NCBI GenBank assembly: GCA_016219375.1
Contig: JACRNC010000015.1
Coordinates: 62,001-126,000, forward strand
DNA length: 64,000 nucleotides
Direction: 5' to 3'
Origin: Burkholderiales bacterium
GTDB lineage: Bacteria; Pseudomonadota; Gammaproteobacteria; Burkholderiales; Burkholderiaceae_C
A program made the translations under genes and the position numbers. The notes beneath the pieces were generated by a model that did not search any database, was not told the origin of the DNA, and worked only from the letters and a program-made list of their open reading frames with translations. This document shows, one piece after another, positions 26,370 through 35,576 of this stretch (within the stretch, counting starts at the first letter, position 1; every line of letters begins with the position of its first letter).

Positions 26370-29300
26370 GTGTCCATCCACGTTGCGCTGAACCACGTCA
26401 CCCATTACCGCTATGACCGGCTGGTCAGCCTGTCGCCGCAGATCGTGCGGCTGCGCCCGGCGCCGCATTGCCGCACGCCCATCCTGTCGTACTCGCTGCG
26501 CGTGGAGCCGGCGGAGCACTTCGTCAATTGGCAGCAGGACGCCTTCTCCAACCACCTGGCGCGGCTGGTGTTCCCCAAGAAGACGCGGGAGTTTAAGGTC
26601 ACCGTGGACCTGGTGGCCGAGATGTCGGTCTACAACCCGTTCGATTTCTTCCTGGAGCCGTACGCCGAGACGGTGCCTTTTACCTACTCGGCGGAAGAAG
26701 CCAAGGACCTGGCGCCCTATCTGGCCACCGAGCCGCTGACCCCGCGGCTGCAGGCGCTGGTCGACAGCGTACGGCCCAAGGCTGCAGCCGAGGTGCGCAC
26801 CATCGACTTCCTGGTGGGCCTGAACCAGAAGCTGCAGAGCGACATCCGCTATCTGATCCGGCTGGAGCCCGGCGTGCAGACGCCGGAGGAGACGCTGCAG
26901 AAGGGCTCCGGCTCCTGCCGCGACTCGGGCTGGCTGCTGGTGCAGGCGCTGCGCCACCTGGGGCTGGCGGCGCGCTTCGTGTCGGGCTACCTGATCCAGC
27001 TCAAGCCCGACGTCAAGGCCGTGGACGGCCCCAGCGGCGCGGAGGCCGACTTCACCGACCTGCATGCCTGGTGCGAGGTCTACCTGCCCGGCGCCGGCTG
27101 GATCGGCCTGGACCCCACCTCGGGCCTGCTGGCCGGCGAGGGCCACATCCCCGTGGCCTGCACGCCGTCGCCCACGGGCGCGGCACCGGTCAGCGGGGCG
27201 GTGGACGAATGCGAGGTGGAGTTCGGCCACGAGATGCACGTCACGCGCATCTACGAGTCCCCGCGCGTCACCAAGCCCTATACCGATGAGCAGTGGCAGG
27301 CCATCGACGCCCTGGGCCGGCAGGTGGACCTGAGCCTGTCCAGCCAGGACGTGCGCCTGACGATGGGCGGCGAGCCGACCTTCGTCTCCGCCGAGGACCG
27401 CGACGGCGCGGAGTGGAACACCGATGCCCTGGGCCCCACCAAGCGCGGGCTGGCCACCGAGCTGGTCCACAAGCTGCGGGCCAGGTACGGGCAGGGCGGC
27501 TTTCTGCATTTCGGCCAGGGCAAGTGGTACCCCGGCGAGCAGTTGCCGCGCTGGGCGCTGTCCATCTACTGGCGCACCGACGGCCAGCCCTGCTGGCATG
27601 ACCCGTCGCTCTTTGCCGATGAGCGGCGCTCGCTGCATTACACGGATGCGGATGCGCGGCTCTTCATGCAGACGCTGACCGAAAAGCTCGGCCTGGATGC
27701 CAGCTTCATCATTCCGGGCTATGAAGACGTCTGGTACTACCTGTGGCGCGAGCGCCGGCTGCCGGTCAACGTGGACCCGTTCGACTCCAGGCTGGACGAC
27801 GAGATGGAGCGCGTGCGCCTGCGCCGCGTCTTCAGCCAGAAGCTTGACCACACCGTGGGCTATGTGCTTCCCATCAAGCGCGACTGGCCGGTCGGCCTGA
27901 CCGGGCCGCGCTGGGTGACCGGGCCGTGGTTCTTCCGCGATGAGCGCATGTACCTCACCCCGGGCGACTCGCCGATGGGCTTTCGCCTGCCGCTGGACTC
28001 TCTGCCCTGGGCCACCGCCGGCGACCGCCAGGGCCTGATCGAGCACGACCCGTTTGCCAGCCCCGCGCGGCTGCGGCCGCATGCCGAGCTGCGCGCGCAG
28101 TATTCGCCGCATCAGACGGGCGGCGGCTTTGCCGAAGGCGGCACCATCGCCGCCCAGGGCGCCACTCCGTTCGACGGCATGGACACCGCAGCCGGCGTGG
28201 CCGCGCTGGGTGGCGAGCCGGCCGCCGCCGGCCCCGCGGCGCATGCGGCCACGGACGTGAGCCGCCAGCCCTCGCGCTTCGAGTCGGCCCACTGGATCAC
28301 GCGCACCGCGCTGTGCGTGGAGGTGCGCAACCCCGACCGCGCCGCCGGCCCCAAGGTCGAGGCGGCGGGCAAGGGCGGCGGGGCGATGTATGTCTTCATG
28401 CCGCCGCTGGCCAGCCTGGACGACTACCTCGACCTGCTGGCCGCAGTGGAGGCCACGGCCGCCGAGCTGGGCGTGCAGATCATCCTGGAGGGCTATCCGC
28501 CGCCGCGCGATGCCCGGCTGAAGCTGCTGCAGGTCACGCCGGACCCGGGCGTGATCGAGGTCAACATCCACCCGGCCGCCGACTGGGCCGAGCTGGTGGA
28601 CCACACAGAGTTCCTCTACGAGGCCGCGCACCAGACCAAGCTGTCCACCGAGAAGTTCATGCTGGACGGCCGCCACACCGGCACCGGCGGCGGCAACCAC
28701 TTCGTGCTGGGTGGGGCCACGCCGGCGGACAGCCCCTTCCTGCGCCGGCCGGATCTGCTGCCCAGCCTGCTGACCTACTGGCACAACCATCCCAGCCTGA
28801 GCTATCTGTTCAGCGGCCTCTTCATCGGCCCGACCAGCCAGGCGCCGCGCATCGACGAGGCCCGGCAGGATCAGGTGTATGAGGTGGAGATCGCGCTGCG
28901 CGAGATCGAGCGCCAGATGCAGAACTGGGGGAGCCTGCCGCCCTGGCTCATCGACCGCAGCCTGCGCAACCTGCTGATCGACGTCACCGGCAACACCCAC
29001 CGCGCCGAGTTCTGCATCGACAAGCTCTACTCGCCCGACGGCCCCACCGGCCGCCTGGGCCTGCTGGAGCTGCGCGCCTTCGAGATGCCGCCGCATGCGC
29101 GCATGAGCTTGGTGCAGCAGCTGCTGCTGCGGGCGATGGTGGCCTGGTTCTGGCGTGAGCCCTATCGTCTGCCGGGTGGCGGCGGCGGCCAGCAGCGGCT
29201 GACGCGCTGGCACACCGGCCTGCACGACCGCTTCATGCTGCCCACCTTCGTGCAGATGGACTTCGAGGACGTGCTCACCGACCTGGCCTATGCCGGCTTC

Positions 29301-29882
29301 CGCTTCGATGCGCAGTGGTTCGCGCCGCACTTCGAGTTCCGCTTCCCGCTGATCGGCGAGGTCTCGGCCGCGGGCATCCACCTGACGCTGCGCACGGCGC
29401 TGGAGCCCTGGCATGTGATGGGCGAGGAGGGCGCAGCCGGCGGCACGGTGCGCTATGTGGATTCCTCCCTGGAGCGGCTGGAGGTGCGCGCCACGGGCCT
29501 CAACGGCAACCGGCATGTCGTCACCGTCAACGGCCAGGCGCTGCCGCTGCAGCCCACCGGCCGCGTCGGCGAGGCGGTGTGCGGCGTGCGCTACCGGGCG
29601 TGGGCGCCGCCGTCGGCGCTGCACCCGACCATCGGCGTGCATGCGCCGCTGACCTTCGACATCGTCGATGGCTGGCAGCACCGCTCGCTGGGCGGCTGCC
29701 AGTACCACGTCGCCCACCCCGGCGGGCGCAACTACGAGACGCTGCCCGTCAACGCCTATGAGGCCGAGAGCCGCCGCCTGGCGCGCTTCTTCCGCATGGG
29801 CCATACGCCGGGGCGCATGGAGGTGGAGCCGGCGCGGGCCAGCCTGGAGTTCCCGTTCACGCTGGACCTGCGGCGCGGCTGA
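26370..29882 (+). CDS. Transglutaminase-like / DUF2126 putative amidoligase fusion
   Basis: A 1170-residue two-part enzyme. Residues 1-about 300 are a bacterial transglutaminase N-terminal domain and core with GSGSCRDSGW (Cys), TDLHAWCEVY (His) and WIGLDPTSG (Asp), a complete protease-like triad. The rest is DUF2126, a glutamine-synthetase-fold putative amidoligase. Recognisable segments are RLTMGGEPTFVSAEDRDGAEW, HFGQGKWYPGEQLPRWALS, GVIEVNIHPAADW and GTGGGNHFVLGG. An Ala/Gly-rich insert lies at about residues 590-635. GTG 26370 is the start. It opens a five-gene set of ATP-grasp, alpha-E and transglutaminase proteins. The combination predicts formation and cleavage of amide bonds on an unknown peptide. 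Confidence 0.9.
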   Translation: MSIHVALNHVTHYRYDRLVSLSPQIVRLRPAPHCRTPILSYSLRVEPAEHFVNWQQDAFSNHLARLVFPKKTREFKVTVDLVAEMSVYNPFDFFLEPYAETVPFTYSAEEAKDLAPYLATEPLTPRLQALVDSVRPKAAAEVRTIDFLVGLNQKLQSDIRYLIRLEPGVQTPEETLQKGSGSCRDSGWLLVQALRHLGLAARFVSGYLIQLKPDVKAVDGPSGAEADFTDLHAWCEVYLPGAGWIGLDPTSGLLAGEGHIPVACTPSPTGAAPVSGAVDECEVEFGHEMHVTRIYESPRVTKPYTDEQWQAIDALGRQVDLSLSSQDVRLTMGGEPTFVSAEDRDGAEWNTDALGPTKRGLATELVHKLRARYGQGGFLHFGQGKWYPGEQLPRWALSIYWRTDGQPCWHDPSLFADERRSLHYTDADARLFMQTLTEKLGLDASFIIPGYEDVWYYLWRERRLPVNVDPFDSRLDDEMERVRLRRVFSQKLDHTVGYVLPIKRDWPVGLTGPRWVTGPWFFRDERMYLTPGDSPMGFRLPLDSLPWATAGDRQGLIEHDPFASPARLRPHAELRAQYSPHQTGGGFAEGGTIAAQGATPFDGMDTAAGVAALGGEPAAAGPAAHAATDVSRQPSRFESAHWITRTALCVEVRNPDRAAGPKVEAAGKGGGAMYVFMPPLASLDDYLDLLAAVEATAAELGVQIILEGYPPPRDARLKLLQVTPDPGVIEVNIHPAADWAELVDHTEFLYEAAHQTKLSTEKFMLDGRHTGTGGGNHFVLGGATPADSPFLRRPDLLPSLLTYWHNHPSLSYLFSGLFIGPTSQAPRIDEARQDQVYEVEIALREIERQMQNWGSLPPWLIDRSLRNLLIDVTGNTHRAEFCIDKLYSPDGPTGRLGLLELRAFEMPPHARMSLVQQLLLRAMVAWFWREPYRLPGGGGGQQRLTRWHTGLHDRFMLPTFVQMDFEDVLTDLAYAGFRFDAQWFAPHFEFRFPLIGEVSAAGIHLTLRTALEPWHVMGEEGAAGGTVRYVDSSLERLEVRATGLNGNRHVVTVNGQALPLQPTGRVGEAVCGVRYRAWAPPSALHPTIGVHAPLTFDIVDGWQHRSLGGCQYHVAHPGGRNYETLPVNAYEAESRRLARFFRMGHTPGRMEVEPARASLEFPFTLDLRRG

Positions 29883-29885
29883 GCC

Positions 29886-29903
29886 AGCACGGCCGGCCGT
29901 GCT
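29886..29903. repeat. 18-bp perfect palindrome after the DUF2126 gene
   Basis: AGCACGGCCGGCCGTGCT is a perfect inverted repeat 3 bp after the stop codon. As RNA it would give a 7-bp stem with a CCGG loop. No T-tract follows, so it may be an mRNA stem or weak terminator. The remaining 190 bp to the next gene show no clear promoter. Confidence 0.5.
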
Positions 29904-30094
29904 TCAGGCGCCATCGCTTGGCACGCGCGGCTCTGCCACGCCGCGCCGCCCTGCGTGGCAGAGTGCGCGCGCCGCGTCACGCCCTGTCACGGTGCATGGA
30001 GGCTGGCCCGGACAATGCGAGCCGGCGCAGCCGCGGCTGTGCCGGCCGCATGCCGCGGCCTGCCACCCCAGCATCCCGCCCGCCCTGACGCCTC

Positions 30095-32773
30095 ATGTCT
30101 CGACCCTGGTTCCTGCCTGACGAGCCGCTGCCCTTGATCGACGGGGGCACGGCTGGCGCGGCCAGCTGGCTGCGCGACTGGGCCACCGGCGCCGGCTGGG
30201 ACGAGCTGCGTGAGCCGGACGGCCGCTGGCGCGAGCCCTGGCAGCGCTTCTTCGCCGAGCTGCCCGCGGCCACGCCGGCCGAGCTGAACGAGCGAGCCGC
30301 GGCCCTGGCCCGCCAGATCCACGAGGACGGCGTCACCTACAACGTCTACAGCGACCCGGCCGGCGCCCCGCGCGAGTGGCCGCTGCAGCTGCTGCCCTTC
30401 ATCGTCGATGCGGCCGACTGGCGCCAGATCGAGGCCGGCGTGGCCCAGCGCGCCGCGCTGCTCAACCGCGTGCTGGCCGATGTGTACGGCCCGCGCCGGT
30501 CGCTGCGCGACGCGCTGCTGCCCGCTGCCCTGGTGGTGGGCCATCCAGGCTATCTGCATGGCCTGCAGGGCCATGTGCCGGCCGGCGGGGTGTGGCTGCA
30601 CATCGCCGCCTTCGACCTGGCCCGCGGCCCGGACGGCGGCTGGGTGGTGGTGGGCCAGCGCACGCAGTCGCCCTCCGGCCTGGGCTATGTGCTGGAGAAC
30701 CGGCTGGGCGTGTCACGGCAGTTCCCGCAGGCCTTCCGCCAGCTCAACATCCAGCACCTGGCCAGCGGCTACCGGCTGCTGCTGCAGACGCTGCAGACCC
30801 TGGCCGCCAGCGCGTCCGGCGGCCAGCCGCCGCGGCTGGCGCTGCTCACGCCCGGGCCCTACAACGAGACCTACTTCGAGCACGCCTACCTGGCGCGCTA
30901 CCTGGGCCTGCCGCTGGTGGAGGGCAGCGACCTCACCGTGCGCGGCGGCGCGGTCTACATCAAGACGGTCCACGGCCTGGAGCCGGTGCACGGCCTGCTG
31001 CGCCGGCTGGACGACGACTTCTGCGACCCGCTGGAGCTGCGGCCCGACTCCACCCTGGGCGTGCCCGGCCTGCTGGAGGCGGTGCGCGAGGGCCGTGTGG
31101 TGATGGCCAACGCGCTGGGCGCGGGCTTTCTGGAGTCGCCGGCCGTCCACGGCTTCCTGCCCGGCTTGTGCGAGCGCTGGCTGGGTGAGCCGCTGGCCCT
31201 GCTCAGCCTGCCCACCTGGTGGTGCGGTGAGGCCGCGGCCTGGCAAGCGGTGCAGGGCGACCTGGCGGGCAAGGCCGTGCACCCGACCTATCCGCCCACG
31301 CTGGGCGCCGGCCTGCGCCGCGGGCTGCAGTCGGCCACCTTGCCGCACGAGGGCGCCGCGCTGGACGCCTGGCTGGCGCGCATCGCCCGCGACCCGGAGG
31401 CCTGCACCGTCCAGGCCGCCATGCCCTACAGCCGCACGCCGCTGTGGTCGGGCGGGCGGCTGCAGCCGCAGGGCGTCACGCTGCGCGTCTATGCCGTGGC
31501 CGACGGGCAGGGCGGCTGGCAGGTGCTGCCCGGCGGCCTGGCGCGCACGGCCACCGGCCAGCCGGCGGTGTCCATGCAGCATGGCGGCAGCAGCCTGGAC
31601 ACCTGGGTGGTCACCGAGGGCCCGGTGGACACCTTCTCCATGCTGCCGCCGCCGCTGCGCGTGGAAGACCTGGAGCGCCAGCGCCAGCGCCCCGTGTCCA
31701 GCCGCACGGCCGAGAACCTCTACTGGATGGGCCGCTACACCGAGCGCACCGAGCACCAGGTGCGCCTGGCGCGCACGCTGCTGGGCGTGCTGGGCGAGGA
31801 CGACGAGCCGCCCAGCCCCGAGGTGGCCGCCGCCCTGAGCAGCCTGGCGCAGAGCAGCGGCCTGCTGCCGCCCGGCGTGCCGCCGCTGGAGCAGGCGCCG
31901 CGGGTCTTCGAGCGCGCACTGATCGACGAGCTGTCCCGCCCCGGCGCCTGGAGCGTGGCCTACAACCTGCAGGCGCTGGAGCGCACGGCCGGCGCGCTGC
32001 GCGACCGCCTGGCGCCCGAGCACTGGCGGCTGATCCGCGACATGGGCGAAGGATTTGCTCGCCGCATGCGGCCTGCGGGCGCAGCAGACGGCAGTGTGGA
32101 CGCCCGGGTGGCTGGCGGCCCCGCCGGCGTCGCCCGCGCGGTCGATGGCACGGCCGCCCTGGAGCGCCTGGGCCTGCAGCTGGCCGCCGTCACCGGCGCC
32201 CATACCGACCGCATGACCCGCGACGTCGGCTGGCGGCTGCTGACCATCGGCCGGCTGTCGGAACGGCTGATCCAGGTCTGCGCCGTGCTGCGCGCCTTCT
32301 TCGAGCGCCCGGCCGCCGGCCATCCGGACGGCTTTGACGCGCTGCTGGCGCTCTTTGACAGCACCATCACCTACCGCGCCCGCTTCCAGCGCCGCCAGGA
32401 GCTGCTGCCCCTGCTGGACCTGCTGGTGATGGACGAGGCCAACCCGCGCGCCGTCGCCTGCGTGCTGCGCCGGCTGCGCACCGAATGCGCCAAGCTGCCC
32501 GGCGGCCCCGGCCCCGGCGCACCGCGGGTGGACGATGCCCAGGCCGCCGCCGACCGCGTGCAGCATCTGCTGGCCCGTCTGCCGGCAGAGGGCGTGGGCC
32601 GGGGCCTGGCCGAGCTGTGCGCCGCCGAGCCGGGCGCCGGCCAGCGTGGCAGCCGCCACCCGGTGGTCGAGCTGGCCGAGGGCCTGTCCCGCGCCGCGCT
32701 GGACCTGGCCCACGACATCGACCGCGCCTACTTCAGCCATGCCGCCCTGACCGAGCGGCTGCTTGCCGCATGA
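30095..32773 (+). CDS. Circularly permuted ATP-grasp / alpha-E fusion protein
   Basis: The 892-residue product joins a circularly permuted type 2 ATP-grasp domain (residues about 60-525) to an alpha-E domain (about 530-892). ATP-grasp landmarks are LLPFIVDAADWRQIEAGVAQRA, YVLENRLGV, LTPGPYNETYFEHAYLARYLG, RRLDDDFCDP and LRPDSTLGVPGL. The alpha-E part begins SSRTAENLYWMGRYTERTEHQVRLAR. Compared with the stand-alone paralogue at 34087, the phosphate-loop segment differs: AVHPTYPPTLGAG replaces EVHGAGGYGM, and LRPFV is LRVYA. These enzymes are predicted to form peptide bonds using ATP; alpha-E is a helical companion of unknown function. The downstream transglutaminase overlaps its stop by four bases. 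Confidence 0.9.
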   Translation: MSRPWFLPDEPLPLIDGGTAGAASWLRDWATGAGWDELREPDGRWREPWQRFFAELPAATPAELNERAAALARQIHEDGVTYNVYSDPAGAPREWPLQLLPFIVDAADWRQIEAGVAQRAALLNRVLADVYGPRRSLRDALLPAALVVGHPGYLHGLQGHVPAGGVWLHIAAFDLARGPDGGWVVVGQRTQSPSGLGYVLENRLGVSRQFPQAFRQLNIQHLASGYRLLLQTLQTLAASASGGQPPRLALLTPGPYNETYFEHAYLARYLGLPLVEGSDLTVRGGAVYIKTVHGLEPVHGLLRRLDDDFCDPLELRPDSTLGVPGLLEAVREGRVVMANALGAGFLESPAVHGFLPGLCERWLGEPLALLSLPTWWCGEAAAWQAVQGDLAGKAVHPTYPPTLGAGLRRGLQSATLPHEGAALDAWLARIARDPEACTVQAAMPYSRTPLWSGGRLQPQGVTLRVYAVADGQGGWQVLPGGLARTATGQPAVSMQHGGSSLDTWVVTEGPVDTFSMLPPPLRVEDLERQRQRPVSSRTAENLYWMGRYTERTEHQVRLARTLLGVLGEDDEPPSPEVAAALSSLAQSSGLLPPGVPPLEQAPRVFERALIDELSRPGAWSVAYNLQALERTAGALRDRLAPEHWRLIRDMGEGFARRMRPAGAADGSVDARVAGGPAGVARAVDGTAALERLGLQLAAVTGAHTDRMTRDVGWRLLTIGRLSERLIQVCAVLRAFFERPAAGHPDGFDALLALFDSTITYRARFQRRQELLPLLDLLVMDEANPRAVACVLRRLRTECAKLPGGPGPGAPRVDDAQAAADRVQHLLARLPAEGVGRGLAELCAAEPGAGQRGSRHPVVELAEGLSRAALDLAHDIDRAYFSHAALTERLLAA

Positions 32774-33876
32774 CGCCGCACCACCCGGCTGCCGTGCCGC
32801 CGACCGTGCCAATCCCGGGCGGCGCACCCAGCGCACCCGGCGCACCCCACACATCCGGCGGGCCGACCGCCGAGCGGCACGACGACGTGGACGCTGCTGC
32901 CGCCGCCGCCGTGGCCCTGCCCGCCGGCTGGCGCTGCTACCGCGTCGATCACGAGACGGTCTACGACTACGCACCGCCGGTGGAGGTGGCCCATCACATG
33001 GCGCATCTGCAGCCGCTGCAGGACGCCAGCCAGCTGCTGCAGGCCCACCGCTGCGACATCGCCCCCGCGCCGGCCCACCGCCGCGCGCTGCTCGATGCCT
33101 TCGGCAACCTGCGGCTGGCCTTCTCGCTGGACGAGCCGCATGAGCGGCTGCGCGTGGCCGCCAGCAGCGTGGTGCAGGTGCGCGAGCGGCCGGCACCCAC
33201 CCCGGCGCAGGCCGCGCTGAGCTGGGAAGCCGTGCGCGACCGCCTGGCCTATCGCGCCGGCGAGCCGCAGGACGCGGCGGCCGTCTACCGCTTCCCGTCG
33301 CCCTATGTGCCGCTGCATGCCGAGCTGGCGGACTATGCCCGCCCGTCGTTCAGCCCCGGCCGGCCGCTGCAGGAGGCGGCCACCGAGCTGATGCGCCGCA
33401 TCCATGCCGACTTCAGCTATGCCAGCGCCAGCACCGATGTCTCCACACCGGTGCTGCAGGCCTTCGAGCAGCGCCGCGGCGTGTGCCAGGACTTTGCCCA
33501 CGTCATGCTCGGCTGCCTGCGCGCCCTGGGCCTGGCCGCGCGCTATGTCAGCGGCTATCTGCTGACCGAGCGGCCCGGATCGCCCGCCCACGCGCATCCG
33601 GCCTGGGTGGGCGCCGATGCCTCGCACGCCTGGGTGGCCGTCTATCTGCCCGCCGATGCGCAACCGCGCACCGGGCCCGGCGCCGATGGGCTGTGGCTGG
33701 AGCTCGATCCCACCAACGACTGCAGCGCCGGCATCGAGCACATCCGCGTCGCCCAGGGCCGCGACTATGGCGACGTGACGCCTCTGCGCGGGGTGATCCG
33801 CGGCGGCTCATCGCACACGTTGTTGGTGCGAGTCACCACCCGCTTGCTGCACGATTTGCCTGCGGACGCGCCCTGA
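32770..33876 (+). CDS. Transglutaminase-like cysteine peptidase family protein
   Basis: A 368-residue protein with a 45-residue Pro/Ala-rich start, a bacterial transglutaminase N-terminal beta domain (about 55-170) and a catalytic core. The triad is visible as RRGVCQDFAH (Cys), ASHAWVAVYL (His) and WLELDPTND (Asp). In this setting transglutaminase-fold proteins are thought to act as peptidases or amidases rather than cross-linkers. ATGA at 32770-32773 overlaps the stop of the ATP-grasp/alpha-E gene, so translation is probably coupled. Confidence 0.9.
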   Translation: MTPHHPAAVPPTVPIPGGAPSAPGAPHTSGGPTAERHDDVDAAAAAAVALPAGWRCYRVDHETVYDYAPPVEVAHHMAHLQPLQDASQLLQAHRCDIAPAPAHRRALLDAFGNLRLAFSLDEPHERLRVAASSVVQVRERPAPTPAQAALSWEAVRDRLAYRAGEPQDAAAVYRFPSPYVPLHAELADYARPSFSPGRPLQEAATELMRRIHADFSYASASTDVSTPVLQAFEQRRGVCQDFAHVMLGCLRALGLAARYVSGYLLTERPGSPAHAHPAWVGADASHAWVAVYLPADAQPRTGPGADGLWLELDPTNDCSAGIEHIRVAQGRDYGDVTPLRGVIRGGSSHTLLVRVTTRLLHDLPADAP

Positions 33877-34020
33877 TGGGGCGGCGTTGACGCTGTTGGC
33901 GCCCCTTGCGCCCCAGCAAGAGGCCCGGCGCGCCATCGTGGCGCATGGGGCCGGGCCCCGATGGCGGGATGGTCGGCGATGCTGGCATGCTCCGTGCATT
34001 CCCCTTGCGCGCACCGGGCC

Positions 34021-34034
34021 TTGATGGTCATCAA
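34021..34034 (+). promoter_or_regulatory. Perfect FNR-type palindrome before the stand-alone ATP-grasp gene
   Basis: TTGATGGTCATCAA matches the FNR/Anr/Dnr consensus TTGAT-N4-ATCAA at all ten defined positions. It is the centre of a longer inverted repeat, GGCCTTGATG-GT-CATCAAGGCC (34017-34038). It sits 53 bp before the chosen ATG of the ATP-grasp gene. A good -10 hexamer at the expected distance is not seen, so whether it activates, represses or binds another CRP-family regulator is open. Confidence 0.55.
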
Positions 34035-34086
34035 GGCCGCCCGGCCAGCTTCAGGCAAGGTCCCCCGGCCACCAGCCCCCGCTCGG

Positions 34087-35532
34087 ATGAATACCCCTCG
34101 CATCGCCTACGACGAGATGCACGCCGCCGACAAGCGCGTGCGCGACCACTACGCCACCTACGACCGCTGGCTGGGCCAGCAGCCCGACGATGCGATGCGC
34201 CGCCGCCGCGAAGAGGCCGAGGTCATCTTCCGCCGCGTCGGCATCACCTTCGCCGTCTATGGCGACAAGGACGAGAACGGCGCCGGCACCGAGCGCCTCA
34301 TCCCCTTCGACCTCATCCCGCGCATCATCCCGGCGGCCGAGTGGCGCCAGATGGAGAAGGGCCTGCGCCAGCGCGTGACCGCGCTCAACCGCTTCATCCA
34401 CGACGTCTACAACGAGCAGGCCATCCTCAAGGCCGGCGTCATCCCCGCCGAGCAGGTGCTGGGCAACGCCCAGTTCCGCCGCGAGATGATGGGCGTGAAG
34501 GTGCCCCACGACATCTACTCCGTGATCGCCGGCATCGACATCGTGCGTGCCGCCCAGCCCGACGGCAGCGGCACCTACTACGTGCTGGAGGACAACCTGC
34601 GCGTGCCCAGCGGCGTGAGCTACATGCTGGAGAACCGCAAGATGATGATGCGGCTCTTCCCCGAGCTCTTCAGCCGGCACCGCATCGCCCCGGTCGCCCA
34701 CTATCCCGACCTGCTGCTTGACACCCTGCGCGCCGTGGCCCCGCCCAGCGTCAACGAGCCGACCGTGGTCGTGCTCACGCCCGGCATGTACAACTCGGCC
34801 TACTTCGAGCACGCCTTCCTGGCCCAGCAGATGGGGGTGGAGCTGGTCGAGGGTCAGGACCTCTTCGTCGAGGACGGCTTCGTCTACATGCGCACCACCC
34901 AGGGCCCGCGCCGGGTGGACGTGATCTACCGCCGGGTGGACGACGACTTCCTCGACCCCAAGGCCTTCCGCCCGGATTCCACGCTGGGCTGCGCCGGCCT
35001 GCTCGATGCCTACCGCGCCGGCAACATCAACCTGGCCAATGCCATCGGCACCGGGGTGGCGGACGACAAGTCCATCTACCCCTACGTGCCCAAGATGATC
35101 GAGTTCTACCTGGGCGAGCAGCCGATCCTGCAGAACGTGCCCACCTACGTCTGCCGCGAGAAGGACGACCTGCGCTACGTGCTCGACCACCTGGGCGAGC
35201 TGGTCGTCAAGGAGGTCCACGGCGCAGGCGGCTACGGCATGCTGGTCGGCCCGGCCGCCACCAAGGCCGAGATCGAGGCCTTCCGCGCCCAGCTGCAGGC
35301 CAAGCCCGACAACTACATCGCCCAGCCCACGCTGGCGCTGTCCACCTGCCCCACGTATGTGGAGTCCGGCATCGCCCCGCGCCACATCGACCTGCGGCCC
35401 TTCGTGCTGTCCGGCAAGACCGTGCAGATGGTCCCCGGCGGCCTCACGCGCGTGGCGCTCAAGGAGGGCTCGCTCGTCGTCAACTCATCTCAGGGCGGCG
35501 GCACCAAGGACACCTGGGTGCTGGAGGCCTGA
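34087..35532 (+). CDS. Circularly permuted type 2 ATP-grasp protein
   Basis: A 481-residue stand-alone ATP-grasp ligase (DUF404/DUF407 type). It shows YVLEDNLRVPSGVSYMLENR, LTPGMYNSAYFEHAFLAQQMG, VDDDFLDPKAFRPDSTLG, the glycine-rich ATP loop VVKEVHGAGGYGMLVGP, RHIDLRPFVLSG and VNSSQGGGTKDTWVLE. All nucleotide and metal segments look intact. The family is predicted to ligate amino acids or peptides using ATP. ATG 34087 (MNTPRIAYDEM) starts the conserved part; in-frame ATG codons at 34024 and 33961 would add non-conserved residues and the first lies inside the FNR-type site. The alpha-E gene follows after 44 bp. Confidence 0.92.
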   Translation: MNTPRIAYDEMHAADKRVRDHYATYDRWLGQQPDDAMRRRREEAEVIFRRVGITFAVYGDKDENGAGTERLIPFDLIPRIIPAAEWRQMEKGLRQRVTALNRFIHDVYNEQAILKAGVIPAEQVLGNAQFRREMMGVKVPHDIYSVIAGIDIVRAAQPDGSGTYYVLEDNLRVPSGVSYMLENRKMMMRLFPELFSRHRIAPVAHYPDLLLDTLRAVAPPSVNEPTVVVLTPGMYNSAYFEHAFLAQQMGVELVEGQDLFVEDGFVYMRTTQGPRRVDVIYRRVDDDFLDPKAFRPDSTLGCAGLLDAYRAGNINLANAIGTGVADDKSIYPYVPKMIEFYLGEQPILQNVPTYVCREKDDLRYVLDHLGELVVKEVHGAGGYGMLVGPAATKAEIEAFRAQLQAKPDNYIAQPTLALSTCPTYVESGIAPRHIDLRPFVLSGKTVQMVPGGLTRVALKEGSLVVNSSQGGGTKDTWVLEA

Positions 35533-35576
35533 GAGGGCTGGCTGCACCGTTTCTAGAAGCGGAAGACAAAGAACTC

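Noticed and set aside
25971-29804. A 1277-codon open frame on the minus strand across the DUF2126 gene
   Set aside because: Shadow of a well-supported gene; composition is that of a reversed GC-rich frame with no recognisable motif.
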